Assembly: GCF_003533305.1 (NCBI RefSeq)
Contig: NZ_DOEH01000023.1
Coordinates: 164,310 to 228,309, forward strand
Length of the DNA: 64,000 nucleotides
Reading direction: 5' to 3'
Source of the DNA: Providencia sp.
GTDB lineage: Bacteria > Pseudomonadota > Gammaproteobacteria > Enterobacterales > Enterobacteriaceae
Position 1 is the stretch's first letter. Each line of letters opens with the position of its first letter. The position numbers and the translations under genes were made by a program. Shown piece after piece: positions 30,505 to 40,596 of the stretch. The notes under the pieces are model-generated. The model was not told the origin of the DNA and made no database searches. It saw only the letters and a list, made by a program, of their open reading frames with translations.

Positions 30505-32285
30505 GCCAAAAAAAATCACTATGGCCGGCTTTAAAACGCTTGTTATCTTACGGTAAACCGCATCGCGGCACGATGACTATTGCAATTGCAATGCTGTGGC
30601 TTGCTGCTATTGCTGAGGTGAGTGGTCCATTACTCGTTAGCTATTTCATTGACCACATGGTTGCTAAAAAACAGATAATTATGCCATTAGCAATATATAT
30701 GGCGGTGGGCTTTATCTTGTTACAAGTGATTGCTGCCTTATTACATTATTATCAAATAATATTATTTAATAAAGCATCAGTTGGTGTTGTTCAAACATTA
30801 CGAGCAGAAGTCATGAATGCTGCACTCAGGCAGCCATTAAGTGCTTTTGATAAACAGCCTGTTGGACAAATTATTTCTCGCGTAACCAATGACACTGAGG
30901 TGATTAAAGATCTTTTTGTGATGGTTGTTCCCACTGTGTTTCGTAGCTTAGCTTTGATTTGTGCCATGTTAGTGGCCATGTTCTCATTGGATTGGCGAAT
31001 GGCATCTGTGGCTGTGATGATTTTTCCAGCTGTATTTATTGTCATGATTGTTTATCAGCGCCTAAGTACACCGATAATTCGACGGGTAAGATCTTATCTT
31101 GCAGATATAAATAATGGTTTCAATGAAGTCATTAATGGTATGACGGTTATCCAGCAATTTTTACAGCAGGCAAGGTTTGGCGCTAAACTTCAAGATGTTA
31201 GCCAACAGCATTACTTAGCTAGAATGAAAGCATTAAAATTGGATGGATTGTTATTGCGTCCATTACTCAGCTTATTTTCGGCTATGGTTCTGTGTGGATT
31301 ACTGCTGCTATTTGGTTTTGAAGGTTCCACAACAATCGGTGTTGGTGTCCTCTATGCATTTATTAATTATTTAGGCCGATTGAATGAACCATTAATTGAG
31401 CTAACTTCTCAGCAATCTATGTTACAGCAAGCTGTGGTGTCGGGAGAGCGTGTCTTTGAATTGATGGATAGTCCTAAACAGGAATATGGAGAAAGTATTG
31501 CGCCATTGCAAAATGGCTCAATAGCAATCAATCATCTGACATTTGCTTATCGTGATGACAAAACGGTTCTTAACGATATTAATCTTAATATTCCTGAAAA
31601 TAATTTTGTGGCACTAGTTGGTCATACCGGAAGTGGTAAAAGCACCATCGCAAATTTAATTATGGGATATTATCCTTGGCAGCAAGGTGAAATTTTGTTG
31701 GGTGGGCGCGATTTGAATTCGTTGTCTCATCAGATCCTACGTAATGATATTGCGATGGTGCAACAAGATCCAGTGGTACTGGCGACATCATTTTTTGACA
31801 ATGTGGCATTAGGACGAGATGTCACCCAAGAAAAAGTGTGGCAGGTATTAGAAACTGTGCAATTGGCAGAGCATGTTCGCTTACTTCCTGAGGGGCTTGA
31901 TACGCTACTCGGAGAGCAAGGTAATACACTTTCTGTTGGGCAGAGGCAGTTGTTAGCGATGGCTCGAGTGCTTGTTATTACACCTAAAATTTTAATTTTA
32001 GACGAAGCCACTGCAAATATTGATTCAGGTACGGAGCAGGCTATTCAAAAAGCGCTACGAATGATCCGCAAAACGACGACATTGGTAGTGATAGCGCATC
32101 GATTATCGACAATTGTAGATGCAGATCAAGTGGTCGTGCTTCATCGTGGTGCAATCGTAGAGCAAGGAAATCATGCTCAACTTTTGCAGCAAAAAGGTCG
32201 CTATTATCAAATGTACCAATTACAACAGGTCGGTGAATTGTTGGATTCTCGTGATGAAATTGAACCTGAAATGTTACTAACTTAA
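30501..32285 (+). CDS. mdlB: Multidrug resistance-like ABC transporter half-unit MdlB
   Basis: MdlB is the partner half-transporter of MdlA, with the same domain order in 594 residues. Walker A is GHTGSGKS, Walker B is ILILDEATA. The signature reads LSVGQRQLL rather than the canonical LSGGQ, as in other MdlB proteins. The four-base overlap with mdlA indicates translational coupling and a one-to-one heterodimer. A strong terminator follows. Confidence 0.93.
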   Translation: MSQKKSLWPALKRLLSYGKPHRGTMTIAIAMLWLAAIAEVSGPLLVSYFIDHMVAKKQIIMPLAIYMAVGFILLQVIAALLHYYQIILFNKASVGVVQTLRAEVMNAALRQPLSAFDKQPVGQIISRVTNDTEVIKDLFVMVVPTVFRSLALICAMLVAMFSLDWRMASVAVMIFPAVFIVMIVYQRLSTPIIRRVRSYLADINNGFNEVINGMTVIQQFLQQARFGAKLQDVSQQHYLARMKALKLDGLLLRPLLSLFSAMVLCGLLLLFGFEGSTTIGVGVLYAFINYLGRLNEPLIELTSQQSMLQQAVVSGERVFELMDSPKQEYGESIAPLQNGSIAINHLTFAYRDDKTVLNDINLNIPENNFVALVGHTGSGKSTIANLIMGYYPWQQGEILLGGRDLNSLSHQILRNDIAMVQQDPVVLATSFFDNVALGRDVTQEKVWQVLETVQLAEHVRLLPEGLDTLLGEQGNTLSVGQRQLLAMARVLVITPKILILDEATANIDSGTEQAIQKALRMIRKTTTLVVIAHRLSTIVDADQVVVLHRGAIVEQGNHAQLLQQKGRYYQMYQLQQVGELLDSRDEIEPEMLLT

Positions 32286-32292
32286 CTGTTAT

Positions 32293-32309
32293 TGCACTCT
32301 AATAATGCA
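32293..32309 (+). promoter_or_regulatory. NtrC-like binding site upstream of glnK
   Basis: TGCACT, five bases, then AATGCA gives a 17-base dyad with the outer TGCA/TGCA of the NtrC consensus (TGCACC-N5-GGTGCA). It lies about 90 bases upstream of the sigma54 promoter, a usual enhancer distance. The inner bases of the right half-site differ from consensus, so this is a candidate. Confidence 0.5.
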
Positions 32310-32313
32310 TTTT

Positions 32314-32348
32314 AAAAGGCTATCCAATTGGATAGCCTTTTGTTTTTT
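32314..32348 (+). terminator. Intrinsic terminator of mdlAB
   Basis: AAAAGGCTATCC and GGATAGCCTTTT form a perfect 12-bp stem with the loop AATT, then GTTTTTTT. Confidence 0.94.
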
Positions 32349-32381
32349 TGTTATCCATTGAATTATAAAGATAATTATTCT

Positions 32382-32397
32382 TGGCATGTTATTTGCT
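32382..32397 (+). promoter_or_regulatory. Sigma54 promoter of glnK-amtB
   Basis: TTGGCATGTTATTTGCT has GG at 32383-32384 and GC at 32395-32396, separated by exactly 10 bases. This is the invariant -24/-12 pattern of RpoN promoters (TGGCAC-N5-TTGCA). It lies 65 bases upstream of the glnK start. glnKamtB is a classic NtrC/sigma54 operon in enterobacteria. Confidence 0.85.
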
Positions 32398-32446
32398 CAA
32401 TGACTTATGCAGTTAAACAGGGGTAGTGAGTTTATTGGATATCTAA

Positions 32447-32800
<354 letters not shown>

Positions 32801-32810
32801 GAGAATGAAA

Positions 32811-34094
32811 ATGGGTAAATGGTTTCAATACTTATATTTGCTAATATTAGGTAGTTTTCCAATCAATGTGCTTGCATCTGGGGAGAGTCTTGATAAGGCA
32901 GATAATGCTTTTATGATGATTTGTACCGCACTAGTTATATTCATGATAATGCCAGGGATCGCACTATTTTATGGTGGGCTACTCAGAAGTAAAAATGTGC
33001 TCTCACTTATGGCACAAACTACGGTGATCCTTGCTTTAGTTTCGGTTATTTGGGTTATTTATGGTTACAGCCTAGCCTTTAGTGAAGGTAATAGCATCTT
33101 CGGTGGCTTCAACCAATTTATGTTAAAAGATATTACGGTTGATAGCTTGTCTGCGACCATTCCTCAATTTGTTCACGTTGCATTTCAAGGCGCTTTCGCT
33201 TGTTTGACTGTTGCGCTTATTGTCGGTGCTTTAGGGGAAAGAGTTAAATTTTCAGCCATATTAGTTTTCACCCTTATTTGGACGACTTTTGCATATATCC
33301 CAATGGCTCATATGGTATGGGGCGGTGGGCTACTCGCACAAGATGGCGCGCTTGATTTTGCTGGTGGTACTGTTGTACATATTAATGCTGCGGTAGCTGG
33401 TTTAGTTGGTGCTTACTTACTCGGTAAACGTACTGGATTTGGTCGAGAGGCGATTAAACCGCATAATTTGCCGATGGTATTTATGGGAACTTCGATTCTA
33501 TTCATCGGCTGGTTTGGTTTTAATGCGGGGTCTGCTGGAAGTGCAAATGGTGTTGCTGCATTAGCGTTCGTTAACACGGTGGTAGCGGCTTCTGGTGCAA
33601 TATTATCATGGACATTAGCAGAATGGATTTTTAGAGATAAGCCTTCTTTATTAGGTGCATGTTCAGGATGCTTAGCGGGCTTAGTTGGCGTAACACCTGC
33701 GGCTGGTACTGTCGGTGTTGGTGGGGCACTAATTATTGGGCTACTTTCTGGTTTCGCAGGTTTGTGGGGCGTAGTCATCTTGAAACGTTGGTTAAAAGTT
33801 GATGACGTTTGCGATGTATTTGGTGTGCATGGAGTTTGTGGCATCGTAGGTTGTTTGCTTACTGGTGTATTCACCGCGGCATCTCTCGGTGGTACTGGCT
33901 TTGCAGAGGGGGTGACAATGATGAAGCAAGTTGGTATACAGGCATTCAGTATATTGGTTTGTATCATATGGACAGCCGTCGTTGCCTATATTGCCTTCAC
34001 TATTGCCGATAAAATCGCAGGTTTGCGGATCAGTGTAGAACAAGAGAGAGAAGGTTTAGATATCACTTCACATGGTGAAAGCGCTTATAACTAA
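32811..34094 (+). CDS. amtB: Ammonium transporter AmtB
   Basis: AmtB is the trimeric inner-membrane ammonium channel. The ATG at 32811 gives 427 residues and has AGGAG seven bases upstream; an ATG at 32805 is too close to that site. A cleavable signal (VLA-SGES) is followed by 11 membrane segments. The family signatures DFAGGTVVHINAA and FGVHGVCGIVG include the twin pore histidines (HINAA and DVFGVHG). It is co-transcribed with glnK under nitrogen control. Confidence 0.96.
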   Translation: MGKWFQYLYLLILGSFPINVLASGESLDKADNAFMMICTALVIFMIMPGIALFYGGLLRSKNVLSLMAQTTVILALVSVIWVIYGYSLAFSEGNSIFGGFNQFMLKDITVDSLSATIPQFVHVAFQGAFACLTVALIVGALGERVKFSAILVFTLIWTTFAYIPMAHMVWGGGLLAQDGALDFAGGTVVHINAAVAGLVGAYLLGKRTGFGREAIKPHNLPMVFMGTSILFIGWFGFNAGSAGSANGVAALAFVNTVVAASGAILSWTLAEWIFRDKPSLLGACSGCLAGLVGVTPAAGTVGVGGALIIGLLSGFAGLWGVVILKRWLKVDDVCDVFGVHGVCGIVGCLLTGVFTAASLGGTGFAEGVTMMKQVGIQAFSILVCIIWTAVVAYIAFTIADKIAGLRISVEQEREGLDITSHGESAYN

Positions 34095-34129
34095 CCTTAG
34101 TATATTTAGTTAATCGCACTCAGTTAATG

Positions 34130-34159
34130 GCCGCAATAGTTTGCGGCTCATTTTTTTTC
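34130..34159 (+). terminator. Intrinsic terminator of glnK-amtB
   Basis: GCCGCAA and TTGCGGC form a 7-bp stem with the loop TAGT, followed by TCA and eight T. Confidence 0.88.
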
Positions 34160-34188
34160 ATTGTACTAAGGTAAGTGATTGCTTACTT

Positions 34189-35070
34189 TTATTGCGGCGA
34201 TGTCACATTTGCCTTTCTTTTTCGAATAACACCTTCTTGCACTGCTGTTGCGACTAAATCCCCTTGAGGGTTATAAATCTGTCCTTTTACAAATCCTCGC
34301 CCCCCTGAAGCCGAAGGGCTTTCAACTGCATACAGTAACCAGTCATCTATTTTAAATGGGCGATGGAACCACATTGAATGGTCGATAGTGGCAACTTGTA
34401 AATCACGTTCCATAAATCCGCGACCATGGGGTTGTAAGGCAGCGGGTAGAAAATTGTAATCAGACGCATAGCCTAATAAATAATGATGCAATGATGGGAT
34501 GTCAGGTAATTGACCTTTTGCTTTAAACCAAATGTAGCGGAAAGGTTCTTGGGGCGCACTATCAAATGGGCTGTAGAACTCAACCGGGCGAAATTCAAAA
34601 GGTGTTGGACGTAAAGCGTATTTTTTGACGGATTCAGGTAGTTTATCCGCTAAACTTTGAATAATGACATCTTGTGAAATCAGTTGTGAAGGAGCAGGAA
34701 CATCAGGCATCAAATTTTGGTGACTGTAACCTTCTTCTTGTGACTGAAATGAAGCCGTCATAAAAAAGATAGGTTTGCCATGTTGTATTGCACTGATACG
34801 TCGAGTGCTAAAACTACCGCCATCACGCAAGATTTCTACATCGTATACAATCGGGCGCATGCTATCGCCAGGACGTAAAAAATAACTGTGAAAAGAGGTG
34901 ATTACTCTGTCATCAGGAATAGTTTGTTTAGCGGCATACATGGCTTGACCAACAACTTGCCCACCAAAAACCTGAGGTAAACCAAGATCTTCACTTTGTC
35001 CTCGAAAAATACCTTCTTCAATTTTTTCAAGTTCAATTAGATTGATTAGATTCTGTAATTCTGGGCTCAT
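34189..35070 (-). CDS. tesB: Acyl-CoA thioesterase II
   Basis: TesB is a double-hotdog thioesterase that hydrolyses medium- to long-chain acyl-CoAs. The ATG at 35070 has TAAGG upstream and gives 293 residues starting [11 protein letters not shown]. An ATG 15 bases earlier lacks a ribosome site. The active-site segments are present: Asp in [12 protein letters not shown], Thr in [10 protein letters not shown], and Gln in TAVQEGV. It is convergent with amtB. Confidence 0.94.
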   Translation of the reverse strand: MSPELQNLINLIELEKIEEGIFRGQSEDLGLPQVFGGQVVGQAMYAAKQTIPDDRVITSFHSYFLRPGDSMRPIVYDVEILRDGGSFSTRRISAIQHGKPIFFMTASFQSQEEGYSHQNLMPDVPAPSQLISQDVIIQSLADKLPESVKKYALRPTPFEFRPVEFYSPFDSAPQEPFRYIWFKAKGQLPDIPSLHHYLLGYASDYNFLPAALQPHGRGFMERDLQVATIDHSMWFHRPFKIDDWLLYAVESPSASGGRGFVKGQIYNPQGDLVATAVQEGVIRKRKANVTSPQ

Positions 35071-35312
35071 AGTGACCTTAGACATGATTAAAAAATATCA
35101 GATGGCGGTATTTTCCCATTATTTTCAGGAAATAGGTAGATGCGTTCTATTAAGATAGCTTTAAATTCACTTTTGGTTACAATTTGAAATACTATTTCAT
35201 TATTTTATTTATATTCGCTATACTTTTTTGATTGTCTTAATGAGATGTTCCATATTAATGTTAAATATTAATAATAATTCTTCACTAATTTATTGTTTTA
35301 TAGGTGATTATA

Positions 35313-35771
35313 ATGAAACTACATCACTATATTGCTAGCTTACTTATTTTGTTTTTCTTAGCAGGCTGTGAAGGAAATTTAACAAAGCCGAATGAGAAAA
35401 TGTTACATGGCAAAAGGGATCATGGCACTCAAAAAGTGGATTCTGGTAAAATAGATGGCAAGGTGAACATTGTTAAAAATACTAAGTTACCTGAGAGTGC
35501 AGTGTTAACTATTACATTAGCAGATACTTCGATGATGGATTTACCTGCACTGATCTTGTCACAAAAGTATTATACAGAGTTAAATAATCGGCAATCGATA
35601 CCCTTTGAGCTCACTTATCTGAAAAATGAAGTTCGACCTGATGCTACGATAACGATAAGTGCATCAGTGAGTGCAGATGGTCAGCTTTTATATCTTTCTA
35701 ATACGGTTATTGAAGTGATTAATAATGGAATAGATAACAATGTCGATGTGCTGGTAGTTCCTGCTAACTAA
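35313..35771 (+). CDS. ybaY: YbaY family lipoprotein (YscW/pilotin-like)
   Basis: The 152-residue protein starts with a lipoprotein signal (FFLAGC lipobox). Its body has the YbaY pattern (GKVNIVKNTKLPESAVLTITL, then PFELTYLKNEVRPDATITISA, beta-rich), related to YscW pilotins. It is shorter than E. coli YbaY (about 190 residues), mainly by lacking a second C-terminal part. The ATG at 35313 is preferred to a GTG nine bases earlier, because the AGG site is eight bases upstream of it. It lies between tesB and ffs, as in E. coli. Confidence 0.85.
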   Translation: MKLHHYIASLLILFFLAGCEGNLTKPNEKMLHGKRDHGTQKVDSGKIDGKVNIVKNTKLPESAVLTITLADTSMMDLPALILSQKYYTELNNRQSIPFELTYLKNEVRPDATITISASVSADGQLLYLSNTVIEVINNGIDNNVDVLVVPAN

Positions 35772-35883
35772 TTAGTTTATAAGCCACTTAGCGATTTCAT
35801 CATGAGTCATTTCTAGCTACGCTTTACTTGTTGTATAGATTAGGATTATCTGTGCAATAAAACAGCATTCAGTAGGTGCTTCC

Positions 35884-35912
35884 TTGCTATTTCACTGCCT
35901 ATCAAGCATAAT
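35884..35912 (+). promoter_or_regulatory. Promoter of ffs
   Basis: TTGCTA (35884-35889) and CATAAT (35907-35912) are 17 bases apart, followed by a GC-rich discriminator (GCCC) typical of stable-RNA promoters. Transcription would start about 20 bases before the mature RNA, leaving a leader for RNase P to remove, as in E. coli. Confidence 0.75.
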
Positions 35913-35939
35913 GCCCATGCTTTGAAAAAAGCACTCAAT

Positions 35940-36053
35940 GGGGACTCTGTTGGTTCTCCCGCAACGCTAACTTGTTAACTTGGTCAGGTCCGGAAGGAAG
36001 CAGCCATGGCAGGGGTCGTGTGTGCCGGGATGTCGCTGGCAGAGTTCCCACCC
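35940..36053 (+). ncRNA. ffs: 4.5S RNA (signal recognition particle RNA)
   Basis: The RNA component of SRP binds Ffh and targets inner-membrane proteins. The 114-base sequence starts GGGGACTCTGTTGGTTCTCC. It carries the conserved SRP core GGTCAGGTCCGGAAGGAAGC with its GGAA tetraloop and the asymmetric loop, and ends GTTCCCACCC, pairing with the 5' end. Length and core equal those of E. coli ffs. It lies between ybaY and hha, its usual neighbourhood. Confidence 0.97.
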
Positions 36054-36425
36054 AACTGATAATTGCCTCTTTCATACTAAATTCCCTACTTCTTATATAA
36101 AAATTTGCCATCTGGTGTTCACCCACTTAGACTTTATTTCTGCTACCCGCTAAAGACTATCGGTATAAAACAATATTTATATTTATTACACTAAAATTGA
36201 TTATTTACTTATAATTGAAAGATAAAAGTGAAAGGATATTTATATTTGAATAATCGCATTAAATGTTAAATTAGCATTAAGTAGTTATATATGAGAAATA
36301 TAATGGTGAGCAGTGATGTAAATTAACATTATGTAATGCTAAATTTTAGGTATAAGGAATTCAGTCGAGCCGATAAGTATGTTACCGGCTATAACTATTT
36401 ACTAACTGTGTGTGTTTGTAAGATA
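36054..36425. other. Spacer between ffs and hha
   Basis: A 372-base AT-rich stretch without a gene. It must hold the ends of the ffs and hha transcripts, which converge here. I see no clear terminator or RNA. Confidence 0.5.
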
Positions 36426-36629
36426 TTATCTAACAAATTTCCAAACGGATGGCGGTATTTTATCGTAAAGTTTATTCATTGTGAGTTCTGCAAGACGGTG
36501 GTCTGCTGCTGAATAAAATAACTCTAACTCATCCTCAGATAGTTCGTATTTATTTTTTTCAATGACACGCTCAAGTGTTTCAATTGTTGTGCATTTTCTT
36601 AAACGCATCAGATAATCAAATTTGGTCAT
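36426..36629 (-). CDS. hha: Haemolysin expression modulator Hha
   Basis: Hha is a small H-NS partner that silences AT-rich, horizontally acquired DNA. The 67-residue protein has the full family core ([46 protein letters not shown]). It lies downstream of tomB, as in E. coli, where the two form a reported toxin-antitoxin pair. AT-rich fimbrial islands such as the one in this window are natural H-NS/Hha targets, which is inference. Confidence 0.96.
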   Translation of the reverse strand: MTKFDYLMRLRKCTTIETLERVIEKNKYELSEDELELFYSAADHRLAELTMNKLYDKIPPSVWKFVR

Positions 36630-36702
36630 AACGCCCTTTCTTTTATGAAAAAAAACTTTATAACATATTATGTTATAGTTTGCTTATAGGTAAATGATAT
36701 CT

Positions 36703-37071
36703 TTATGTTTTACTGGCTAGACATTTTAAATCATCATCTAGAACAGAGACAATGTTTTGATTCATACTTTCCCAGTCAATAATCTCACTAAGCGTTATTA
36801 CAGGGCTACCGAATAAATTATATGTCTCATCAAGATATTCTTCAACTAATGATATAACGAGGTTTTCTTTTGGGTATTTGATTTTAAATCGCCAAACAAA
36901 AGACGCAATATGTTCAATGAGCTCATTGAGGTTTGCGCTTTGTTGAGAACTGAGATCGTTTATCCAATGGGTATTCGTTTTTTGTAAGCTTAGTATCGCA
37001 TCTCGATTTAAGCTGTTACACAAATACTTTAACTCTGCTATATCATGTTTTTTGGGTGAATATTCATCCAT
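36703..37071 (-). CDS. tomB: Hha toxicity modulator TomB (YbaJ)
   Basis: TomB attenuates Hha toxicity and affects biofilm formation and motility in E. coli. The ATG at 37071 is preceded by GGAGGTGATT, a near-perfect ribosome site, and gives 122 residues starting MDEYSPKKHDIAELKYLC. The N-terminal half matches E. coli TomB well; the C-terminal half is more diverged. hha follows 73 bases downstream. In E. coli acrAB lies just upstream of tomB; here acrAB is absent. Confidence 0.92.
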   Translation of the reverse strand: MDEYSPKKHDIAELKYLCNSLNRDAILSLQKTNTHWINDLSSQQSANLNELIEHIASFVWRFKIKYPKENLVISLVEEYLDETYNLFGSPVITLSEIIDWESMNQNIVSVLDDDLKCLASKT

Positions 37072-37564
37072 AATCACCTCCGCTGGCGAATCTGACCTTT
37101 GCTATGTGTATTTCTATATCAATAATAATATAATGTTAACTAAATAAAAGCACCAAAGTTCAATATAAAAATATAGGAATTAATATATTGATAAATATAA
37201 GATTATTACTATTCAGGTGAATTTTAAAGATTATCAATAAATATATAAGTAATATTCAAATACGGGCCGGCAGCTCAAGCTGTATCGCCTCGCCGAAGAT
37301 AATAGCATTATTATTGCATAAGTCACCATCCAGTCACTACTTTTTTCTGATTCATTAGTTGCCAATAGACAGTTTTTATTTTTAGTTTTGACTAAACTCA
37401 ACTTTATGAAAGGTTTAAGTTGCCTTAACCTAATTGTACATTTTAGTACAAAGAAAAAAATTTTTTAAACTAAAGGTGTGGTGAGTAAAAGCTTGTTTGA
37501 TATTTTAATAATTGATCTTCAACGATGGAATAAAATGAAAATAATTAAAGATTAATAATAAAAC
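37072..37564. other. Spacer upstream of tomB
   Basis: A gene-free stretch of about 490 bases at the junction of two conserved blocks. Most is AT-rich, but 37262-37300 is a GC-rich patch (GGGCCGGCAGCTCAAGCTG then CGCCTCGCCG) unlike its surroundings. TGTAC-N6-GTACA (37436-37451) is a small dyad. No gene or known RNA could be recognised. Confidence 0.5.
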
Positions 37565-37591
37565 GTCCCTGCTGATCTCGTGGGCAGGGAC
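37565..37591 (-). terminator. Intrinsic terminator of mltD
   Basis: GTCCCTGC (37565-37572) and GCAGGGAC (37584-37591) form a perfect 8-bp stem about 20 bases after mltD on its strand, followed there by GTTTTATTATT. Confidence 0.85.
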
Positions 37592-37612
37592 TTTGTTTTG
37601 TGATAACACATT

Positions 37613-38989
37613 TTATAAATATAAGTTTAGGGTGACACCCGGTTTCAAATCAGCCATTTTGACACCAGAGTTCCAATTCATTAAATCATTGAGTTTAATA
37701 CCATGACGTTTGGCAATGCTGTAATAAGAGTCACCTTTTCTCACTTTATATACTTGTGTTTTACGATTGTTTGCCCTTGGCATCGGACTTTTTACTTTTA
37801 GAACTTGTCCTGGAGCAATACGGCTAGCTGTTTTAAGTCCATTGAGCTGTTGAAGATTTTTAACCGTCATATTGTGTTTTTTTGCAATACTGGCTAATGA
37901 TTCACCTTTGCGGACTTTATAGTTAAGGCTTTTAGCTTGACGAGATGAATTGTTTTGGCTAGCTAAATTGTTTTGATGTGCAGTTCGATTTTGTTGGTTT
38001 TGCGCCGCAGCAAGACGAATATTATCGAGTACATCTTGATCAGATAATGAAACTTTAAATTGTTCAGCTTTTGCTGTTGGTAACATTATATAATGCGGAC
38101 CATTAGGCGAGGTAATTCCCCGTGTATATCCTGAATTATAAGTTTTAATCGATTCCTCAGTAAGGCCTGTTAATTCAGCCGCTTGAGTTAATGTTATTTG
38201 TTGCCCAACATCAATTTGAGTTAATGCTCTATTTTTATTACTTGTTGGTAAGGTAACTTGATATTTTTCAGGCTCTCTTAATACTTGGCTTAGTGCTAAG
38301 ATTTTTGGCACATATTGTTTTGTTTCTTTAGGCAAAGAAAGAGACCAGAAATCAGTAGGCAGTCCTGCCGCTTCATTCTTTTTAATCGCGTTCATAACAC
38401 AGCCTTCACCACAATTATAAGCGGCTAAAGTCAGTTCCCAGTCATGACCAAACATGACGTTGAGATTTTCGAGTAAATCGAAGGCAGCATTAGTTGAGGT
38501 TAGAACATCTCGGCGTTCATCTACCCATTGGGTTTGTTTTAACCCATATGAGCGAGCTGTGATTGGAACGATTTGCCAAAGTCCTGCGGCTTGAGCGGGA
38601 GAGGTGGCTTTTGGGTTAAATGAACTTTCTATAATTGGAATTAAGGCTAATTCCATGGGCAAATTGCGTTCATTAATTTCATCTACAATTAAGTACATAT
38701 AAGGCTCTGCCCTTACAGTTACATCGTAGATGAAATTTTGTTTAGTTGCGTAATTATTTGCCAATTCCCTAATTTGTGGATTATTAGGAACATTCATTTT
38801 CAACTCATCGCTAATGTAGCCCCAAAGGTCATAATCAGCCTTTGGTTGCTGTCTACTTGCAGCCTGGTTATGTGATGCAATAGTTTCTACAGTATGATTT
38901 GCTGAAGGCTTGCTCTGCTTCACTTTATTCGGTGCAGTTTGGCATCCCGCAAGCAGAACAATGGCGATGAGAGTCGCTATTATCTTCAT
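37613..38989 (-). CDS. mltD: Membrane-bound lytic murein transglycosylase D
   Basis: MltD cleaves peptidoglycan to 1,6-anhydro-muropeptides, the substrates imported by AmpG. The 458-residue lipoprotein has a lipobox with Cys16 (LLAGCQ) and an SLT catalytic domain (about 95-245, catalytic Glu121 in IPIIESSFNP). It ends with two LysM peptidoglycan-binding repeats (about 345-395, VRKGESLASIAKKH; and 408-456, VRKGDSYYSIAKRH). gloB lies upstream in the same direction, 81 bases away, as in E. coli. Confidence 0.95.
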   Translation of the reverse strand: MKIIATLIAIVLLAGCQTAPNKVKQSKPSANHTVETIASHNQAASRQQPKADYDLWGYISDELKMNVPNNPQIRELANNYATKQNFIYDVTVRAEPYMYLIVDEINERNLPMELALIPIIESSFNPKATSPAQAAGLWQIVPITARSYGLKQTQWVDERRDVLTSTNAAFDLLENLNVMFGHDWELTLAAYNCGEGCVMNAIKKNEAAGLPTDFWSLSLPKETKQYVPKILALSQVLREPEKYQVTLPTSNKNRALTQIDVGQQITLTQAAELTGLTEESIKTYNSGYTRGITSPNGPHYIMLPTAKAEQFKVSLSDQDVLDNIRLAAAQNQQNRTAHQNNLASQNNSSRQAKSLNYKVRKGESLASIAKKHNMTVKNLQQLNGLKTASRIAPGQVLKVKSPMPRANNRKTQVYKVRKGDSYYSIAKRHGIKLNDLMNWNSGVKMADLKPGVTLNLYL

Positions 38990-39070
38990 TATTTTCTATT
39001 GTTCTTTATTTTCATGTTTAAAAGTCGAACAATAATACTAATCTCACCCGAAGATGACAATGATTAAACT

Positions 39071-39826
39071 TCAATATTGATCTTTTAATTGACGTAACAA
39101 GGTAAAAACGGCTCTTAATGGTGGATTTGGAATGTTAATCTTTAATTTTTGTTGTAGTTCCGGATTATCACATTGTAGAAAAATATTAATATTTCTCTCT
39201 TTTTTCAATAGGCTAGGAAGTGTTGCTTGTTGTTTGGCTCGCGCGGTAGTCACTTCTGTTAAATATTGTGTAATCGCCATATTTTCCGGCCAAATATGAT
39301 GCGCAAATTTTAGGTTTGATAGCGTATATTCATGGGCACAACATATTAATGTTTCATCAGGTAGGTTGGCAATTTTTTGAATTGATTGGAACATTTGTTC
39401 AGGTGTGCCTTCAAAAATACGACCACAACCTGCTGAAAATAAGGTATCACCACAAAATAAATAAGGAGCTTGGTAGAAACCGATATGACCCAGTGTGTGA
39501 CCTGGTAGTGCGAGAACTTGAAAGTTAAATTGGCCAATTGTAACGGTGTCACCTTCATTAACTTGTTCTGTTATTCCTTTTGCGATAGTTTCTTTTGGAC
39601 CAAAAACAGGTAATGTAGAAAACACCTTTAAAAGACCTTTTACACCATCAGTATGATCATTATGGTGATGGGTGAGTAAAATAGCGACGGGGGTTAATTT
39701 CTTTGAGGTGATGATTTTAAGCACAGGATCTGCTTGTGCTGGATCAACGATGATACACTGATGTTGGTTATCAGCGAGGACCCAAATGTAATTATCGTTT
39801 AACGCAGGGACTCGTATTAATTCCAT
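39071..39826 (-). CDS. gloB: Hydroxyacylglutathione hydrolase (glyoxalase II)
   Basis: GloB hydrolyses S-lactoylglutathione to lactate and glutathione in methylglyoxal detoxification. The 251-residue metallo-beta-lactamase-fold protein has the metal motif HHHNDH (53-58) and further ligands in LPGHTLGHIGF, LFCGDTLFSAGCGR and CAHEYTL. The length equals the E. coli protein. It is divergent from yafS with only 36 bases between the starts. Confidence 0.96.
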   Translation of the reverse strand: MELIRVPALNDNYIWVLADNQHQCIIVDPAQADPVLKIITSKKLTPVAILLTHHHNDHTDGVKGLLKVFSTLPVFGPKETIAKGITEQVNEGDTVTIGQFNFQVLALPGHTLGHIGFYQAPYLFCGDTLFSAGCGRIFEGTPEQMFQSIQKIANLPDETLICCAHEYTLSNLKFAHHIWPENMAITQYLTEVTTARAKQQATLPSLLKKERNINIFLQCDNPELQQKLKINIPNPPLRAVFTLLRQLKDQY

Positions 39827-39862
39827 AATAACCTCGACATTCTACTATTAAAGGGGGATTTC

Positions 39863-40591
39863 ATGAAGCCTGCGCGTATTGAGAAACAATTTCAAATGCC
39901 AGTTAGTTGGTCTGATATTCCTTTTGGTGAACAATACCGCCAAGCGTTAGAAAACCAACTTCGTCCTTGGTGGCCTAAAATGTTTGGTTTTCATTTGCTT
40001 AAATTAGGTCATTTGAGCGCTGAAATCCAGACTAAAGAGTGCATGATCGCCCATCAATTCAATGTTAGCAATAATGATCCTCGTGCGCAGGTGATTGCTA
40101 GCGCTTCTGCGTTGCCTTTTGCGGACAGATCCATTGATGCATGTTTGATGTCCCATTGTTTGGCTTATAGTCATGACCCTCACTGGATTCTACGTGAAGT
40201 TGATCGGGTGCTAATGGACGATGGTTGGCTAGTGATTTCTGGATTTAATCCCTTTAGCTTAGTGGGAGTGGCTAAATTAATCCCTGTTCTTCGAAAAAAA
40301 CAACCCTATTGTAGTCGTTTTTTTCCTTCATTAAGGGTTTTTGATTGGCTTGGTTTATTGAATTATGAAGTGTTATATCATCACAATTGCCAAGTTATCC
40401 CGTGGATGTCACCTGAACGGCGGCTAAATAAAAATTTGGGGGGAGTAGGCGTGATAAGTACCATTGTTGCAAGAAAACGCACTTATCCTTTGACCCCAAC
40501 ACCGCTAAAATTTAAGCAACCTAAAATGAAAATAGGTTCTGCATTGGGCGCTGCCAAAGAGATAAGTAAACGTTCAGACTTTATCAAATAG
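39863..40591 (+). CDS. yafS: Class I SAM-dependent methyltransferase YafS
   Basis: The 242-residue protein has a Rossmann-like methyltransferase fold. ASALPFADRSIDACLMSH (about 82-99) fits motif III/IV of the Methyltransf_11 family, and DDGWLVISGFNPFSLVG follows. The usual glycine-rich motif I is not obvious, as in other YafS proteins. Its substrate is unknown. It lies between gloB and rnhA in the conserved E. coli order and ends five bases from the convergent rnhA. Confidence 0.87.
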   Translation: MKPARIEKQFQMPVSWSDIPFGEQYRQALENQLRPWWPKMFGFHLLKLGHLSAEIQTKECMIAHQFNVSNNDPRAQVIASASALPFADRSIDACLMSHCLAYSHDPHWILREVDRVLMDDGWLVISGFNPFSLVGVAKLIPVLRKKQPYCSRFFPSLRVFDWLGLLNYEVLYHHNCQVIPWMSPERRLNKNLGGVGVISTIVARKRTYPLTPTPLKFKQPKMKIGSALGAAKEISKRSDFIK

Positions 40592-40596
40592 TGATT

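Noticed and set aside
33413..33967. A 184-codon frame antisense to amtB
   Set aside because: amtB is a full-length, well-conserved gene on the other strand. The antisense frame is rich in Pro/Thr/Asn as expected from mirrored codons and has no recognisable domain.
35935..36126. A 63-codon minus-strand frame
   Set aside because: It lies across the 4.5S RNA gene and its flank, so it is a chance frame over a structured RNA.
37436..37451. TGTAC-N6-GTACA as a TyrR/TrpR-like operator
   Set aside because: The core does not fit either consensus and it lies about 370 bases from the nearest start, tomB.
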